Origin: MPNP01 sp965221445
GTDB lineage: Bacteria > Pseudomonadota > Alphaproteobacteria > Rhodobacterales > Rhodobacteraceae
Direction: 5' to 3'
Assembly (NCBI GenBank): GCA_965221445.1
Contig: CBDCSF010000013.1
Location: 682,001 to 746,000, forward strand
Length of the DNA: 64,000 nt
The notes beneath the pieces were generated by a model. That model had not been told where the DNA came from. It ran no database searches and saw nothing but the letters and a program-made list of their open reading frames with translations. Shown in pieces: positions 17,664 to 25,955 of the stretch. The position numbers and the translations under genes are program-made. Numbering within the stretch: the stretch's first letter is position 1; the number at the start of each line of letters is the position of its first letter.

Positions 17664-18119
17664 TCAGATTGAAAACCTCCGCTCAATCTGGTTGTATATC
17701 TGATCCCTTGTTGTACGATAATATTCAAGTTTCTGATTTCTTCTTTCTCCCATACCAGAGGGATCCAGGGTAGGCCAATATTCTACTTCGAGGGCCATGT
17801 AACGGGTTTTTTCCAAAGCCAGCCTTTGAGCAGCAGGAGTCAGTGCAACGATAAGTTCAAAACTTGCCATATTATCTCCCCAATCCTCCATTTGTTCCAT
17901 GGATCGAGATCGGTGATTACCAAGTTCAACACCAATTTCCTGGCAGACCGCTATTGCGAAACCATCAATTTCCTGATCACCAAGTACGCCAGCTGATTGA
18001 ACGTATATCCTTGTCCCAAAGAGTTTTTTCATGATACCTTCGGCCATCGGTGATCTAATTGAGTTTTGGTCACAACAAAAAAGAACTGAGGATGGTAAAT
18101 CAGCTACCATCCCTACCAC
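17664..18119 (-). CDS. Low-molecular-weight phosphatase family protein
   Basis: A 151-residue protein with the P-loop motif of low-molecular-weight protein tyrosine phosphatases/arsenate reductases, here VLFCCDQNSIRSPMAEGI (CxxNSxRS form, residues 13-24), followed by YVQSAGV. Proteins of this type in the hisD-infA neighbourhood of Alphaproteobacteria are annotated as low-molecular-weight phosphatases. The general acid Asp is probably in WPTLDPS. The physiological substrate is unknown; arsenate reduction is less likely without ars neighbours. Confidence 0.8.
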   Translation of the reverse strand: MVGMVADLPSSVLFCCDQNSIRSPMAEGIMKKLFGTRIYVQSAGVLGDQEIDGFAIAVCQEIGVELGNHRSRSMEQMEDWGDNMASFELIVALTPAAQRLALEKTRYMALEVEYWPTLDPSGMGERRNQKLEYYRTTRDQIYNQIERRFSI

Positions 18120-18125
18120 CCTCTA

Positions 18126-18629
18126 TTACCTTTGGGCCTGAAGTACACAAACCAGTGTAAAAAGCCTGCGTGAGGTGTCTCTATCCACTTTTGCCTTTCC
18201 TTCTAGCCTGTCCCGTAGCAATGCGGCTCCCTCATTATGAACACCTCTCCTGGCCATGTCGATGGTTTCAATCCTTGCCCTTGAATGCTGCCGAACAGCA
18301 TCAAAGTAAAGATCACATATCTTGAAATATGCCTTGATCGTTTCTTTCAGAGGGGCCAGCGACAAATGAAACTCCGTAATTGGATTACCCTCTTCTGAAC
18401 AGATTTTGAAAACAACCCTTCCATTTTGATCACCGACGAAGAGATGGTAAGGGCCGATAGGAGGAGTTAGATTGCCTCTCTTCTCTATCATGAAGGAATT
18501 ATTTTCCAACAAATCAAATATGGCAACTTTTCTTTCCTGCTCAATTTCGGGGGAAACCATAGGGAGGTTGGAACTATCTATCTCAATCTTGGAGAGGTAA
18601 TTCCCATCAGTCATCGGAAATCCCTTCAA
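18126..18629 (-). CDS. UPF0262 family protein
   Basis: A 167-residue protein of the alphaproteobacterial UPF0262 family, recognised from SPEIEQERKVAIFDLLENNS, HLSLAPLKETIKAYFKICD and the C-terminal ARIETIDMARRGVHNEGAAL, and from its fixed place between hisD and the phosphatase gene. An internal ATG at 18614 is an alternative start. The function is unknown; the only information is the conserved operon. Confidence 0.88.
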   Translation of the reverse strand: MKGFPMTDGNYLSKIEIDSSNLPMVSPEIEQERKVAIFDLLENNSFMIEKRGNLTPPIGPYHLFVGDQNGRVVFKICSEEGNPITEFHLSLAPLKETIKAYFKICDLYFDAVRQHSRARIETIDMARRGVHNEGAALLRDRLEGKAKVDRDTSRRLFTLVCVLQAQR

Positions 18630-19917
18630 TTACTTTCTTTCTAATCCTTATGGAGTTCGCATGGCCATCAAGTTGTTCGTTTACTGCCATATTTTCTGCT
18701 ATTGATCCTAATTTACCAAATGCCCTTTTCGAAAATCCCAATACAGTACTTCTTTTCATAAAATCCCAAACCGAGAGACCTGAAAAAAATCTGGCAGTCC
18801 CCGAGGTCGGTAACACATGGTTAGGCCCACCAATGTAATCCCCCAAAACCTCTGGTGTCCAGCTACCTAAAAAGACCGATCCGGCATTAGTGACCTTATT
18901 TAGATAAATTTCTGGCTCAGGCAAATTTATCTGCAGGTGTTCTGGGGCAATTTCATTGGCAATTTCAAATCCCTGCTCAATATTGTCTACAATCACACCA
19001 GCCCCATACGAGTTCCAACTTTGGAGGATAATGTCTTTTCTGGAAAGTAGTATTGCCTGTCTATCTACTTCAGAAAATACCCTTGAAACAAAAGACTCAC
19101 AGTTCGAAATCAAAATTGCCCTTGAAAGAGGGTCATGTTCAGCCTGGGCAATTAAATCAGAGGCAATCCATGCAGGACAAGAACTGTTATCACTGATTAC
19201 AACGACTTCTGTTGGCCCCGCAACCATATCGATTCCTACCTGACCGAATACCTGTCTCTTCGCTTCACTAACATAACTATTACCAGGACCAACGATTTTG
19301 TCTACGGCTTCGACAGATTCGGTTCCGTAAGCCAGTGAAGCTATTGCCTGGGCGCCACCAACCCTGTAGATACTGTCCACAGATACTATTTTGGATGCAT
19401 AAAGCAAATGGGGATCTAAAGCATTGGATGGTGGAACAGTTAAGGAAATGGAATTTACACCTGCTATTTTAGCTGGAACCCCCATCATAAGAACAGAAGA
19501 AGGATATGTAGCAGTGCCCCCCGGGACATAAAGGCCACAGGATTGAATTGGTTGCCAAATCCATCCAAGAGTTACATCTTCCTCATCCTCCCAGATCAAG
19601 TTTTCTGGTAACTGTTTTTCATGGAATTTCCATAAACGCTCAAATGACGCCTTGATTACATCTTTTTGACGATCTCCCAACTGAATTATCGAATTATCGA
19701 TTTCTTCTTCACTAACCCTAATTTTCCCAGCATTCAGTTCTACACCATCAAATTCACTTGTATAGTCTATCAAGGCTTGATCCTTTTCGGCTATAATCCT
19801 TGCTATTATGTCATTTACAACTTCTCGGGTTGAATGGGAGAGTGACACATTACCCTTTAAAAACTCCTTAAATTCTGCATACTGGTTTGGTTGGTTTGGG
19901 TAAAAATATCGAGCCAC
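18607..19917 (-). CDS. hisD: Histidinol dehydrogenase
   Basis: A 436-residue enzyme matching HisD throughout: AGLYVPGGTATYPSSVLM-type motif (here GLYVPGGTATYPSSVLM), IYRVGGAQAIASLAYGTESV, KIVGPGNSYVSEAKRQVFG, and the zinc/catalytic region AEHDPLSRAIL and ANEIAPEHLQINL with DYIGGPNHVLPT. It oxidises L-histidinol twice with NAD+ to L-histidine, the last steps of histidine synthesis. It overlaps UPF0262 by 23 bp and follows DUF2948 with a 4-bp gap. Confidence 0.97.
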   Translation of the reverse strand: MARYFYPNQPNQYAEFKEFLKGNVSLSHSTREVVNDIIARIIAEKDQALIDYTSEFDGVELNAGKIRVSEEEIDNSIIQLGDRQKDVIKASFERLWKFHEKQLPENLIWEDEEDVTLGWIWQPIQSCGLYVPGGTATYPSSVLMMGVPAKIAGVNSISLTVPPSNALDPHLLYASKIVSVDSIYRVGGAQAIASLAYGTESVEAVDKIVGPGNSYVSEAKRQVFGQVGIDMVAGPTEVVVISDNSSCPAWIASDLIAQAEHDPLSRAILISNCESFVSRVFSEVDRQAILLSRKDIILQSWNSYGAGVIVDNIEQGFEIANEIAPEHLQINLPEPEIYLNKVTNAGSVFLGSWTPEVLGDYIGGPNHVLPTSGTARFFSGLSVWDFMKRSTVLGFSKRAFGKLGSIAENMAVNEQLDGHANSIRIRKKVIEGISDD

Positions 19918-19921
19918 TTGA

Positions 19922-20407
19922 TTACTCCGGATGGGATGGTAATTTTTTTGAGGGAGCCAGATAGGGTCTTGTTACATCAGTCAGATAAATATTGATGCAT
20001 TCTACAGTGGCATGTATATCCCAATGTCCTGCCAATCTGCATGAAAGTCTCCCTGCACCATCCTCATCCGGTTTAAATTCAATAACCAAAAGGGACAAGG
20101 GAATACTTGATCCCTTTTCTTCAGGTAGGAAAAAGCCTAGTTCCATTACATCCCTGATTATAAGCAGAGACCTAACTCTCTCAACGGAATTTTTCGTATC
20201 AACAATATCCCTCGCGAGCTCCCAACGAACCCTGTTTAGAAGTATGGCAACTTCCCTCTTTTCCTTATCATAGCTTATATCCTGTCGCAGGAAGACAGCA
20301 TCTTGCAGGTGGGATGATATTACAGTCAGATCTTCTAGATCCTCGGCCCTTATCTTCAAGGGTTCGTTATATAAGGTTTCTTCGTATTGGGCATCACTCT
20401 TGTTCAT
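19922..20407 (-). CDS. DUF2948 family protein
   Basis: A 161-residue protein starting within MNKSDAQYEETLYNEPLKIR and containing AEDLEDLTVISSHLQDAVFL, which mark the alphaproteobacterial DUF2948 family. A fixed position between murA and hisD supports the call. It overlaps the murA stop by 4 bp, so it is co-translated. No catalytic residues are evident and the role is unknown. Confidence 0.88.
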   Translation of the reverse strand: MNKSDAQYEETLYNEPLKIRAEDLEDLTVISSHLQDAVFLRQDISYDKEKREVAILLNRVRWELARDIVDTKNSVERVRSLLIIRDVMELGFFLPEEKGSSIPLSLLVIEFKPDEDGAGRLSCRLAGHWDIHATVECINIYLTDVTRPYLAPSKKLPSHPE

Positions 20408-21669
20408 GATTTTACTCTTTTAATTTGTGCTCCACATTGTGCTAATTTTTTTTCTAAATCTTCATAACCACGATCCAAATGATATACCCTATTTATCGTG
20501 GATTTTCCTCTTGCAGCAAGCCCTGCAATCACCAAAGCCACAGATGCTCTTAAATCCGTAGCCATAACTGGTGCACCAATTAGATGATCTACTCCCTCAA
20601 CGATAGCCCGGGTACCTTCCAATTTTATTCTTGCTCCCATACGTACGAGTTCCGGTACGTGCATGAATCTATTTTCGAAAATTCTCTCATCAATTTCACT
20701 AACCCCGTTAGCCAGGGTTAAAGTTGCCATTATCTGGGCTTGCAGATCAGTCGGAAACCCTGGGAACGGTTCAGTTGCCAATCTAACAGGCTGAAGTTGA
20801 AGACCTGTGCAATCAACCATCAATCCCTCGGAAGTACTTTCATATTGTACACCCATTTCCTCAACTTTATTCATAAATTCCCGATTTGGAATTTCCTGCC
20901 CACCAACCAGTACAATTTTTCCTTTGGTAATTACTCCAGCCAATAGGTAAGTACCAAATTCTATCCGGTCTGGTAGAACATCATGGATAGTTCCGCTTAA
21001 ACTTTTTTTTCCTTCTATTTCGATTGTTGAGGTGTCCTTACCTGATATTTTGGCACCCATTTTTTCCAGACAATCAATCAAGTCCCCAATTTCAGGCTCT
21101 CTTGCCGCATTTCTTATGGTCGTTTTCCCTTTAGCGAGACTTGCTGCCATGATTGTATTCTCGGTTGCACCAACTGATTTGAATGGGAAGTCAATTTCAG
21201 CCCCTATAAGTCCTTTGGGGGCAGATGCGACCACATAGCCGTTCTCCAATTCAAGCTCCGCACCAAGTTTTCTAAGTGCTTCCAAATGTAAATCAACTGC
21301 TCGTGCACCAATAGCACACCCCCCGGGGAGGGAAACCTTCGCAAACCGTTCACGAGCCAATAAAGGTCCAAGAACAAGAAACGAAGCCCGCATCTTCCTG
21401 ACAATGTTATAATCGGCTTTGCAGTTTCCTATATTTTTCGCATCCAGACTAATTATCCTTTTCTCTTTGTTGTTCTCCACCCCAACTCCCAAGGTCCCTA
21501 GGAGTAACGACATCGTAGCAATATCCGAAAGATTGGGGGCATTGGTAAGATGCAAGGGGGAATCTGTCAGAATTGCTGAAGCCATTAAGGCAAGGCATGA
21601 ATTTTTTGCTCCTGAAATTTCCACCTTCCCTGTTAATGGAAACCCACCTTCGATAATTATTGAATCCAT
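20404..21669 (-). CDS. murA: UDP-N-acetylglucosamine 1-carboxyvinyltransferase
   Basis: A 421-residue EPSP-synthase-fold enzyme. Visible markers are GGFPLTGKVEISGAKNSCLA at the start (Lys and Asn of the active site), the loop cysteine in SLPGGCAIGARAVDLHLEAL, and TDLQAQIMATLTLANG. MurA transfers enolpyruvate from PEP to UDP-GlcNAc, the first committed step of peptidoglycan synthesis; the loop cysteine is the fosfomycin target, so wild-type sensitivity would be expected at that residue. It leads the murA-DUF2948-hisD-UPF0262 unit. Confidence 0.97.
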   Translation of the reverse strand: MDSIIIEGGFPLTGKVEISGAKNSCLALMASAILTDSPLHLTNAPNLSDIATMSLLLGTLGVGVENNKEKRIISLDAKNIGNCKADYNIVRKMRASFLVLGPLLARERFAKVSLPGGCAIGARAVDLHLEALRKLGAELELENGYVVASAPKGLIGAEIDFPFKSVGATENTIMAASLAKGKTTIRNAAREPEIGDLIDCLEKMGAKISGKDTSTIEIEGKKSLSGTIHDVLPDRIEFGTYLLAGVITKGKIVLVGGQEIPNREFMNKVEEMGVQYESTSEGLMVDCTGLQLQPVRLATEPFPGFPTDLQAQIMATLTLANGVSEIDERIFENRFMHVPELVRMGARIKLEGTRAIVEGVDHLIGAPVMATDLRASVALVIAGLAARGKSTINRVYHLDRGYEDLEKKLAQCGAQIKRVKS

Positions 21670-21694
21670 CTGACTGCTCTGTTCATTCTATCCC

Positions 21695-21835
21695 TCATTT
21701 TTGTTTTACTTTATTCACCTTTTTCCCTTTTCGCCTCAAAAGATTTTTACGCAAAGCTGATTTCAACCTATCCTTACGCTTAAATTCTTGCTTCGACGCA
21801 CTGGTCGAGGTGTTACTATTGCTGATTTTTTGCAT
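21695..21835 (-). CDS. Small basic protein upstream of murA
   Basis: A 46-residue, strongly basic protein with core RKDRLKSALRKNLLRRKGKK. It ends 25 bp upstream of the murA start on the same strand. Small basic proteins with an RxxRLKxALxxNxxRRK pattern recur at this position in Alphaproteobacteria, which supports a real gene, although I cannot name a function. RNA or DNA binding is a guess based only on charge. Confidence 0.55.
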   Translation of the reverse strand: MQKISNSNTSTSASKQEFKRKDRLKSALRKNLLRRKGKKVNKVKQK

Positions 21836-21999
21836 TGTTCACCATGATCTAAAATGTCCTAGCAATAATTACTTCTCATAACCGTTATTGACAACATACC
21901 GTATCTCAAAAAAAGGGTGATATATAATTAAAGTTTTCCCTATCAAATTTAAGATTAAACCGCACCATATCATGGGGTAACTGTATTAATTGATTAGTG

Positions 22000-22368
22000 T
22001 TATTGCAGTCCTTCAATTTCTTCTGCTGGAGCAACAATCTTGGTAAGAAGGACAATGTCGTACTCTAGCCGCCATTGATACTGTACTCCATCCATCAAAC
22101 GGTTGATCGGTAGAATTCTCAACCCACCAGGTTCATACTCATCAGGTGATTTAACAGTCTCGGATGCAGATAAATTGGTTGGACAGAATGCAAGGTCATC
22201 ATCAACAATAACCAAAAGCGTAAGTTCCTCCCACAAGGTGCAGTATCTCAATCCAGTGAGATCCTTCATCTTCATATCCGAAGCGTTATTGCACTCGTCC
22301 AGAACCCGGCAAGTGTCGTATTTCAGGACCCTGATGTTGATCAAGTCTATTTGGGCTTTTGGAAACAA
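22000..22368 (-). CDS. Hypothetical protein
   Basis: A 122-residue frame with TTG as first codon. It contains two pairs of cysteines (YDTCRVLDEC, and YCTLWEELTLL with LAFCPTNLS). No signal peptide is seen at this start and an in-frame TAG lies a few codons upstream, so the N-terminus may be lost. I recognise no family with confidence. It lies between the conserved murA block and the AT-rich accessory island. Confidence 0.35.
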   Translation of the reverse strand: MFPKAQIDLINIRVLKYDTCRVLDECNNASDMKMKDLTGLRYCTLWEELTLLVIVDDDLAFCPTNLSASETVKSPDEYEPGGLRILPINRLMDGVQYQWRLEYDIVLLTKIVAPAEEIEGLQ

Positions 22369-23064
22369 AGCCCAAGAAATCGAACACTAGAGATAACCTT
22401 CCTGTTTCTGGTGGGTGGTTCCGATACCTTTGTCCCTTCTCCAGTATACTTCACAATAACAACAGCTTTTACTGTAGTTTCAGATACAATAAACCTGATT
22501 CTGTGCGACGGTATTACGGGTTTCTACCAATTGACTACAACCTAAAATGATACGGATGCGGTGATTGTCCTTTTGACCTAGGGAACTATCACCCTAAAGA
22601 ATGTCAGAATGAATGCCCTGGATGCATAGGATTTTTTATACTGTGAACCTCCAACAGCTGAGAGCGAACATGGCCAATCTGGATATCAGACAGTCCTACA
22701 GGGAATACTGACAATGACGGAGCAGATCAGTAATCGTGTCGAAGGACCTGTGAGCGGTTGATAAAAGTCCTGGCATGGACACATGCCGAAGGAGAACGCT
22801 TCGGGACACGATAAGACCGCTCTTTTGGGTATTAGAAAGTTATTTATTGCTTTAGTAAATAGTCGTCTTTTACTAATTTGGCAAAAACTTGTGCACAGGG
22901 GTTTGCGAAAATAGTTTTCTACAATGGTGTCCCCCCCCTGTTTATAGGGAAATTAAATTTTTGTGGGAATTACTATATAGGTGGCATACACACTTGTAAT
23001 CAAACGAATATTTTATAGTTTTATTAGGAAATATCTATTTTTATGTGAACTGTAATTCCTTTAA
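22369..23064. other. Non-coding or decayed stretch upstream of the IS
   Basis: About 700 bp without a confident gene. It holds a plus-strand frame that stops at TGA 22548 and continues in frame with a cysteine-rich tail to 22646 (see findings), and short fragments such as NLQQLRANMANLDIRQSYRE (after 22646). The AT-rich stretch 22840-23064 should contain the original promoter of the operon now downstream of the IS. Confidence 0.35.
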
Positions 23065-23072
23065 AAATAAAG
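23065..23072 (+). repeat. Target-site duplication, left (AAATAAAG)
   Basis: The 8-bp sequence AAATAAAG directly precedes the left end of IS copy 1 and recurs directly after its right end at 24751-24758. An 8-bp duplication fits ISKra4-type transposition. Confidence 0.85.
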
Positions 23073-24750
23073 GGGTGTGTTTTTACTATTGCGGTATATT
23101 TTGCTATAAAACAGCCCGAATTTGGTATTTTTGACCTTTTCCGGTTTGATTCGTTCATCTTCCATTTCAATTTTGTTCGTTTTCCGTTCCCAAGGGGCAA
23201 GAGCGTGCAGGATCATGTCTTTTCGGGGAAGGATCGGGAACACTACAACCATAATTTTTACCCAAATGAAGGAGAATTCCCGATGACTGAGAACATAGCC
23301 CATGAAGATGATTTTGACAAGGGATCAATTACGTTGGAGTTGCCAGGGGCATTGCATGAAGCCTTTTCCGAACTTGCCGGTTTTTGCGGGGATCTTCTGG
23401 AGACCGATCACCCGGGTGCCGATTTTGCCGTGGTTGAGGAGAAGGCACATGACACCCTCCGCGATTTTGGCAGCACCCTGATGGCGAAGGTTGCCGAGAA
23501 CCGCGATGACGGTGCCCGTACAATTGAGCGTGATAACAAGTCGTGGTATTGTCTTCCCCCTTCCAGGGGAACGTTCCACTGTCTTTTTGGCAAAGTGGAG
23601 TACGACCGTTCCCTGTACCGGAACAGTACGGTCAGGAACTCAATTTGTCCCGTTGATGAAGGTCTTGGGTTGCTGGCTGGAAGGATGACTGTTCCTTCCG
23701 GCAAGTTGGCGACCCGTCTGGTTGCGGAGATGCCGATCAGGAATGCCAAGGACATTTTTGACGGGTTCGTTGGCGGATCCCCTGCGGTCTCCACCTGGCA
23801 GAAACTGTCGCGGATGGTTGACTGGTCCTGGCGGAATGTATCCGGGAAGGCGCTTGCGGATATCCGTTGCAATGAGGACATTCCCGAGGGTGCGGCCAGT
23901 GTTGTTCTGTCCCTTGATGGTGTTTATGTCCTTCTTCGTCCCGGTGAACGCCCGATTGGCATCACCGGGGATGATGATGGGTGCAAGGGCAACTGGCGGG
24001 AGGCTTCGTGCGGGACGGTTACCTTTCTTGACAGCAAGGGGGAACCCCTGCATACGATCAGTTCGGGCTGGATGCCGGAACATCTGAAGGAGACCTTGAA
24101 GAAATGGCTGTCGGATGAGTTCGAAGCGATCATGAAGAAGCGTCCTGACCTGATCAGTGTTGGTGCCGCGGATGGTGCGAAGGACAACTGGACCTTTTTG
24201 TCGGGCCAGGAGGTCAATGAGGAGATAGTCGACTTCTACCATGCGACGATGTATCTGTCGGAAGCATCGGCACATGCGTCATCAAAGGAAGTTTGGTATG
24301 GGAAGTGGCGTTCCATTCTTCTGGAGGAGGACAATGGTGTTGACCGTGTTCTCGGGGCCATCCGGGGTCTGCGGAACCGGGCTCAAGACGATGCATCAAG
24401 GGAGGAATTAAGTGGGATTTACAATTACTTCAACGAGCGCCGTGGCCGGATGCAGTATGCTGATTTGAAACGGCGCGGTTTGCCGATTGGGTCGGGTCAT
24501 GTGGAGGCAGCCAACAAAACGCACGTCGCGGCGAGGATGAAGAGGTCGGGAATGCGTTGGAGCATGGCGGGTGGTCAGGCCATACTGGGCATTCGCTCAT
24601 TGATCAAGTCGGGTCGTTTTGACAAATCCTGGGAATATATTGTAGAAGAACTGAAGAAGAGAGATCCTGCCAATGACAATTGGAATCCGTGGAAGGAAAA
24701 AAAGAAGGCAGCTTGATCTAATAATGAACCGCAATACAAGAATCACACCC
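23073..24750 (+). mobile_element. ISKra4-family insertion sequence, complete copy
   Basis: A 1678-bp element bounded by imperfect 22-bp inverted repeats (left GGGTGTGTTTTTACTATTGC.., right end reverse complement GGGTGTGATTCTTGTATTGC..). An 8-bp direct duplication AAATAAAG flanks it. The ends were confirmed by comparison with the second copy at 54440-59590, where identity starts and stops at the same bases. It has a single transposase gene and higher GC than the flanking island. It sits 18 bp upstream of the gene at 24768. Confidence 0.93.
23283..24716 (+). CDS. ISKra4-family transposase
   Basis: A 477-residue DDE transposase starting ATG 23283, chosen because AAGGAG stands just upstream; a longer frame from 23205 is unlikely. 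The catalytic residues are in VVLSLDGVYVLL (first Asp), GAADGAKDNW (second Asp) and LPIGSGHVEAANKTHV (Glu), followed by RMKRSGMRWSMAGGQAIL. These C-terminal motifs are diagnostic of the family. It moves the element by cut-and-paste or copy-type transposition. The second copy in the window is almost identical at the DNA level, so activity is recent. Confidence 0.92.
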   Translation: MTENIAHEDDFDKGSITLELPGALHEAFSELAGFCGDLLETDHPGADFAVVEEKAHDTLRDFGSTLMAKVAENRDDGARTIERDNKSWYCLPPSRGTFHCLFGKVEYDRSLYRNSTVRNSICPVDEGLGLLAGRMTVPSGKLATRLVAEMPIRNAKDIFDGFVGGSPAVSTWQKLSRMVDWSWRNVSGKALADIRCNEDIPEGAASVVLSLDGVYVLLRPGERPIGITGDDDGCKGNWREASCGTVTFLDSKGEPLHTISSGWMPEHLKETLKKWLSDEFEAIMKKRPDLISVGAADGAKDNWTFLSGQEVNEEIVDFYHATMYLSEASAHASSKEVWYGKWRSILLEEDNGVDRVLGAIRGLRNRAQDDASREELSGIYNYFNERRGRMQYADLKRRGLPIGSGHVEAANKTHVAARMKRSGMRWSMAGGQAILGIRSLIKSGRFDKSWEYIVEELKKRDPANDNWNPWKEKKKAA

Positions 24751-24758
24751 AAATAAAG
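24751..24758 (+). repeat. Target-site duplication, right (AAATAAAG)
   Basis: Second copy of the 8-bp duplication produced by IS copy 1 insertion; identical to 23065-23072. It lies immediately before the ribosome-binding site of the operon's first gene. Confidence 0.85.
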
Positions 24759-24767
24759 AGGTGCCAA

Positions 24768-25253
24768 ATGAACAATACAGAATTAACACAACCTTTAGGA
24801 TGGGATGATTGTCAGGATCTGTTGGAAAACACTGAGGAGATTGGTAATGCGCTTGAACAAGTAGCAGTACTTGATTTCGAAATGTTAAAGAATAAACTTG
24901 GAAAGGAGAAGGGTTGGTCTACTGAATATCTAAATGAGGTAGAGGATCTTTACAGACGTTTTCTCGCACTTAATTTGGTTTACCGAAATGAAAAAATTTG
25001 CCCTACTGGTCCAATTGACGATTTTTGGCATGCACATATTCTAGATACCATTGCTTACGAAAGGGATTGCAAACAAGTATTCGGAAAATACTTGCATCAT
25101 TTTCCCTATTTCGGGATGCGAGGTTCAGCTGATAGAGAAGACCTTGAGAGAACCTTTGAAAAGAGCAGATCATTGTTTATAAAACATTTTGGTATAGATC
25201 CTTGTAGTGGGGAAGCACAAGCAAGAGGCTGCTCCCCTCAAAACTGCCCATAG
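24768..25253 (+). CDS. GRDP-like domain protein with cysteine-rich tail
   Basis: A 161-residue soluble protein. The central block PIDDFWHAHILDTIAYERDC and KYLHHFPYFGMRG matches the glycine-rich-domain-protein-like family (DxFWHxHI..T..Y..DC....HH.PYFG), a poorly understood family also found in plants, cyanobacteria and actinomycetes. The C-terminal 20 residues carry three cysteines (DPCSGEAQARGCSPQNCP) and look like an appended flexible tail. AGAGG precedes ATG 24768. It is first in a five-gene operon of modifying enzymes. It could be a substrate (large-leader peptide), carrier or binding protein; this is inference, and the His-rich block could instead bind metal. Confidence 0.65.
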   Translation: MNNTELTQPLGWDDCQDLLENTEEIGNALEQVAVLDFEMLKNKLGKEKGWSTEYLNEVEDLYRRFLALNLVYRNEKICPTGPIDDFWHAHILDTIAYERDCKQVFGKYLHHFPYFGMRGSADREDLERTFEKSRSLFIKHFGIDPCSGEAQARGCSPQNCP

Positions 25254-25274
25254 TTTATCAAAATATGATATTGT

Positions 25275-25955
25275 ATGGCACATTTATCGTTGGTTAGGAA
25301 AGATGTCTCACTTGAAAAAGCGAATGAAATTTTTTGGCGGAGTTTATTAGATCACATCCGTAGGGAGCTTCAGGGTAGACCAGTGGAAACCATACTTGAT
25401 GTAGGCTGTAATGAAGGAGGTTTACTAGAAAAGTTTGCTTCTGCTTTTCATCCCTATCAGTTGATAGGGATTGAACCAAATTTTGAACACCGAGAAAGAA
25501 CTAATATCCGATTAAAATCCATAAATTCAATTTTTCAAGTCCTACCACCTGAAAGATGGATTGAGGTTAAAGATCGAAGTGTTGATCTTTTGACTTGTCA
25601 TGAGGTACTACATTTAGTTGAGGATTTAACGAAGTTATTTGCCAATTTTGAACGTGTACTACTTGAACATGGAACTGCTTACGTTGTAACAGGGTGTCAT
25701 ACAGAAAATCCTTTATGGGCAAATTGGAGTCAGCAATTAAGAAATTCGGGTCAGAATATATTTGATCGCTCTCCTTTTGATATAATCCGCTTAGCATTTG
25801 ATGCTGGACTACAATGTGAACTCCGACCACTCCGGAGGGATGGTTGGATAATTTACAATCCAGAAAGCTCTTCTTTCAAATATCCTTCAATTGGTACTCT
25901 TCTTGATCACCAATATCGAAATAAATTGCTTTTTAGACTTAGCAGACTCAGATGA
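25275..25955 (+). CDS. Class I SAM-dependent methyltransferase
   Basis: A 226-residue Rossmann-fold methyltransferase. Motif I is ILDVGCNEGGLLEKF (about residue 40), motif II acid in LIGIEPNFEHRER, and the motif IV region DLLTCHEVLHLVED. Beyond the fold there is no substrate signature. It ends in an ATGA overlap with the next gene (oxygenase), so it is translationally coupled. The AT-rich composition matches the rest of the operon and differs from the IS and the housekeeping genes. Confidence 0.85.
   Translation: MAHLSLVRKDVSLEKANEIFWRSLLDHIRRELQGRPVETILDVGCNEGGLLEKFASAFHPYQLIGIEPNFEHRERTNIRLKSINSIFQVLPPERWIEVKDRSVDLLTCHEVLHLVEDLTKLFANFERVLLEHGTAYVVTGCHTENPLWANWSQQLRNSGQNIFDRSPFDIIRLAFDAGLQCELRPLRRDGWIIYNPESSSFKYPSIGTLLDHQYRNKLLFRLSRLR

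Noticed and set aside
22548..22550. TGA as a selenocysteine codon in the Cys-rich frame
   Set aside because: No selenocysteine insertion hairpin was identified directly after the TGA and no known selenoprotein family fits.
23408..24275. Several long antisense frames inside the transposase gene
   Set aside because: They are shadows of a GC-rich coding sequence and recur in both copies; the sense transposase motifs explain the DNA.
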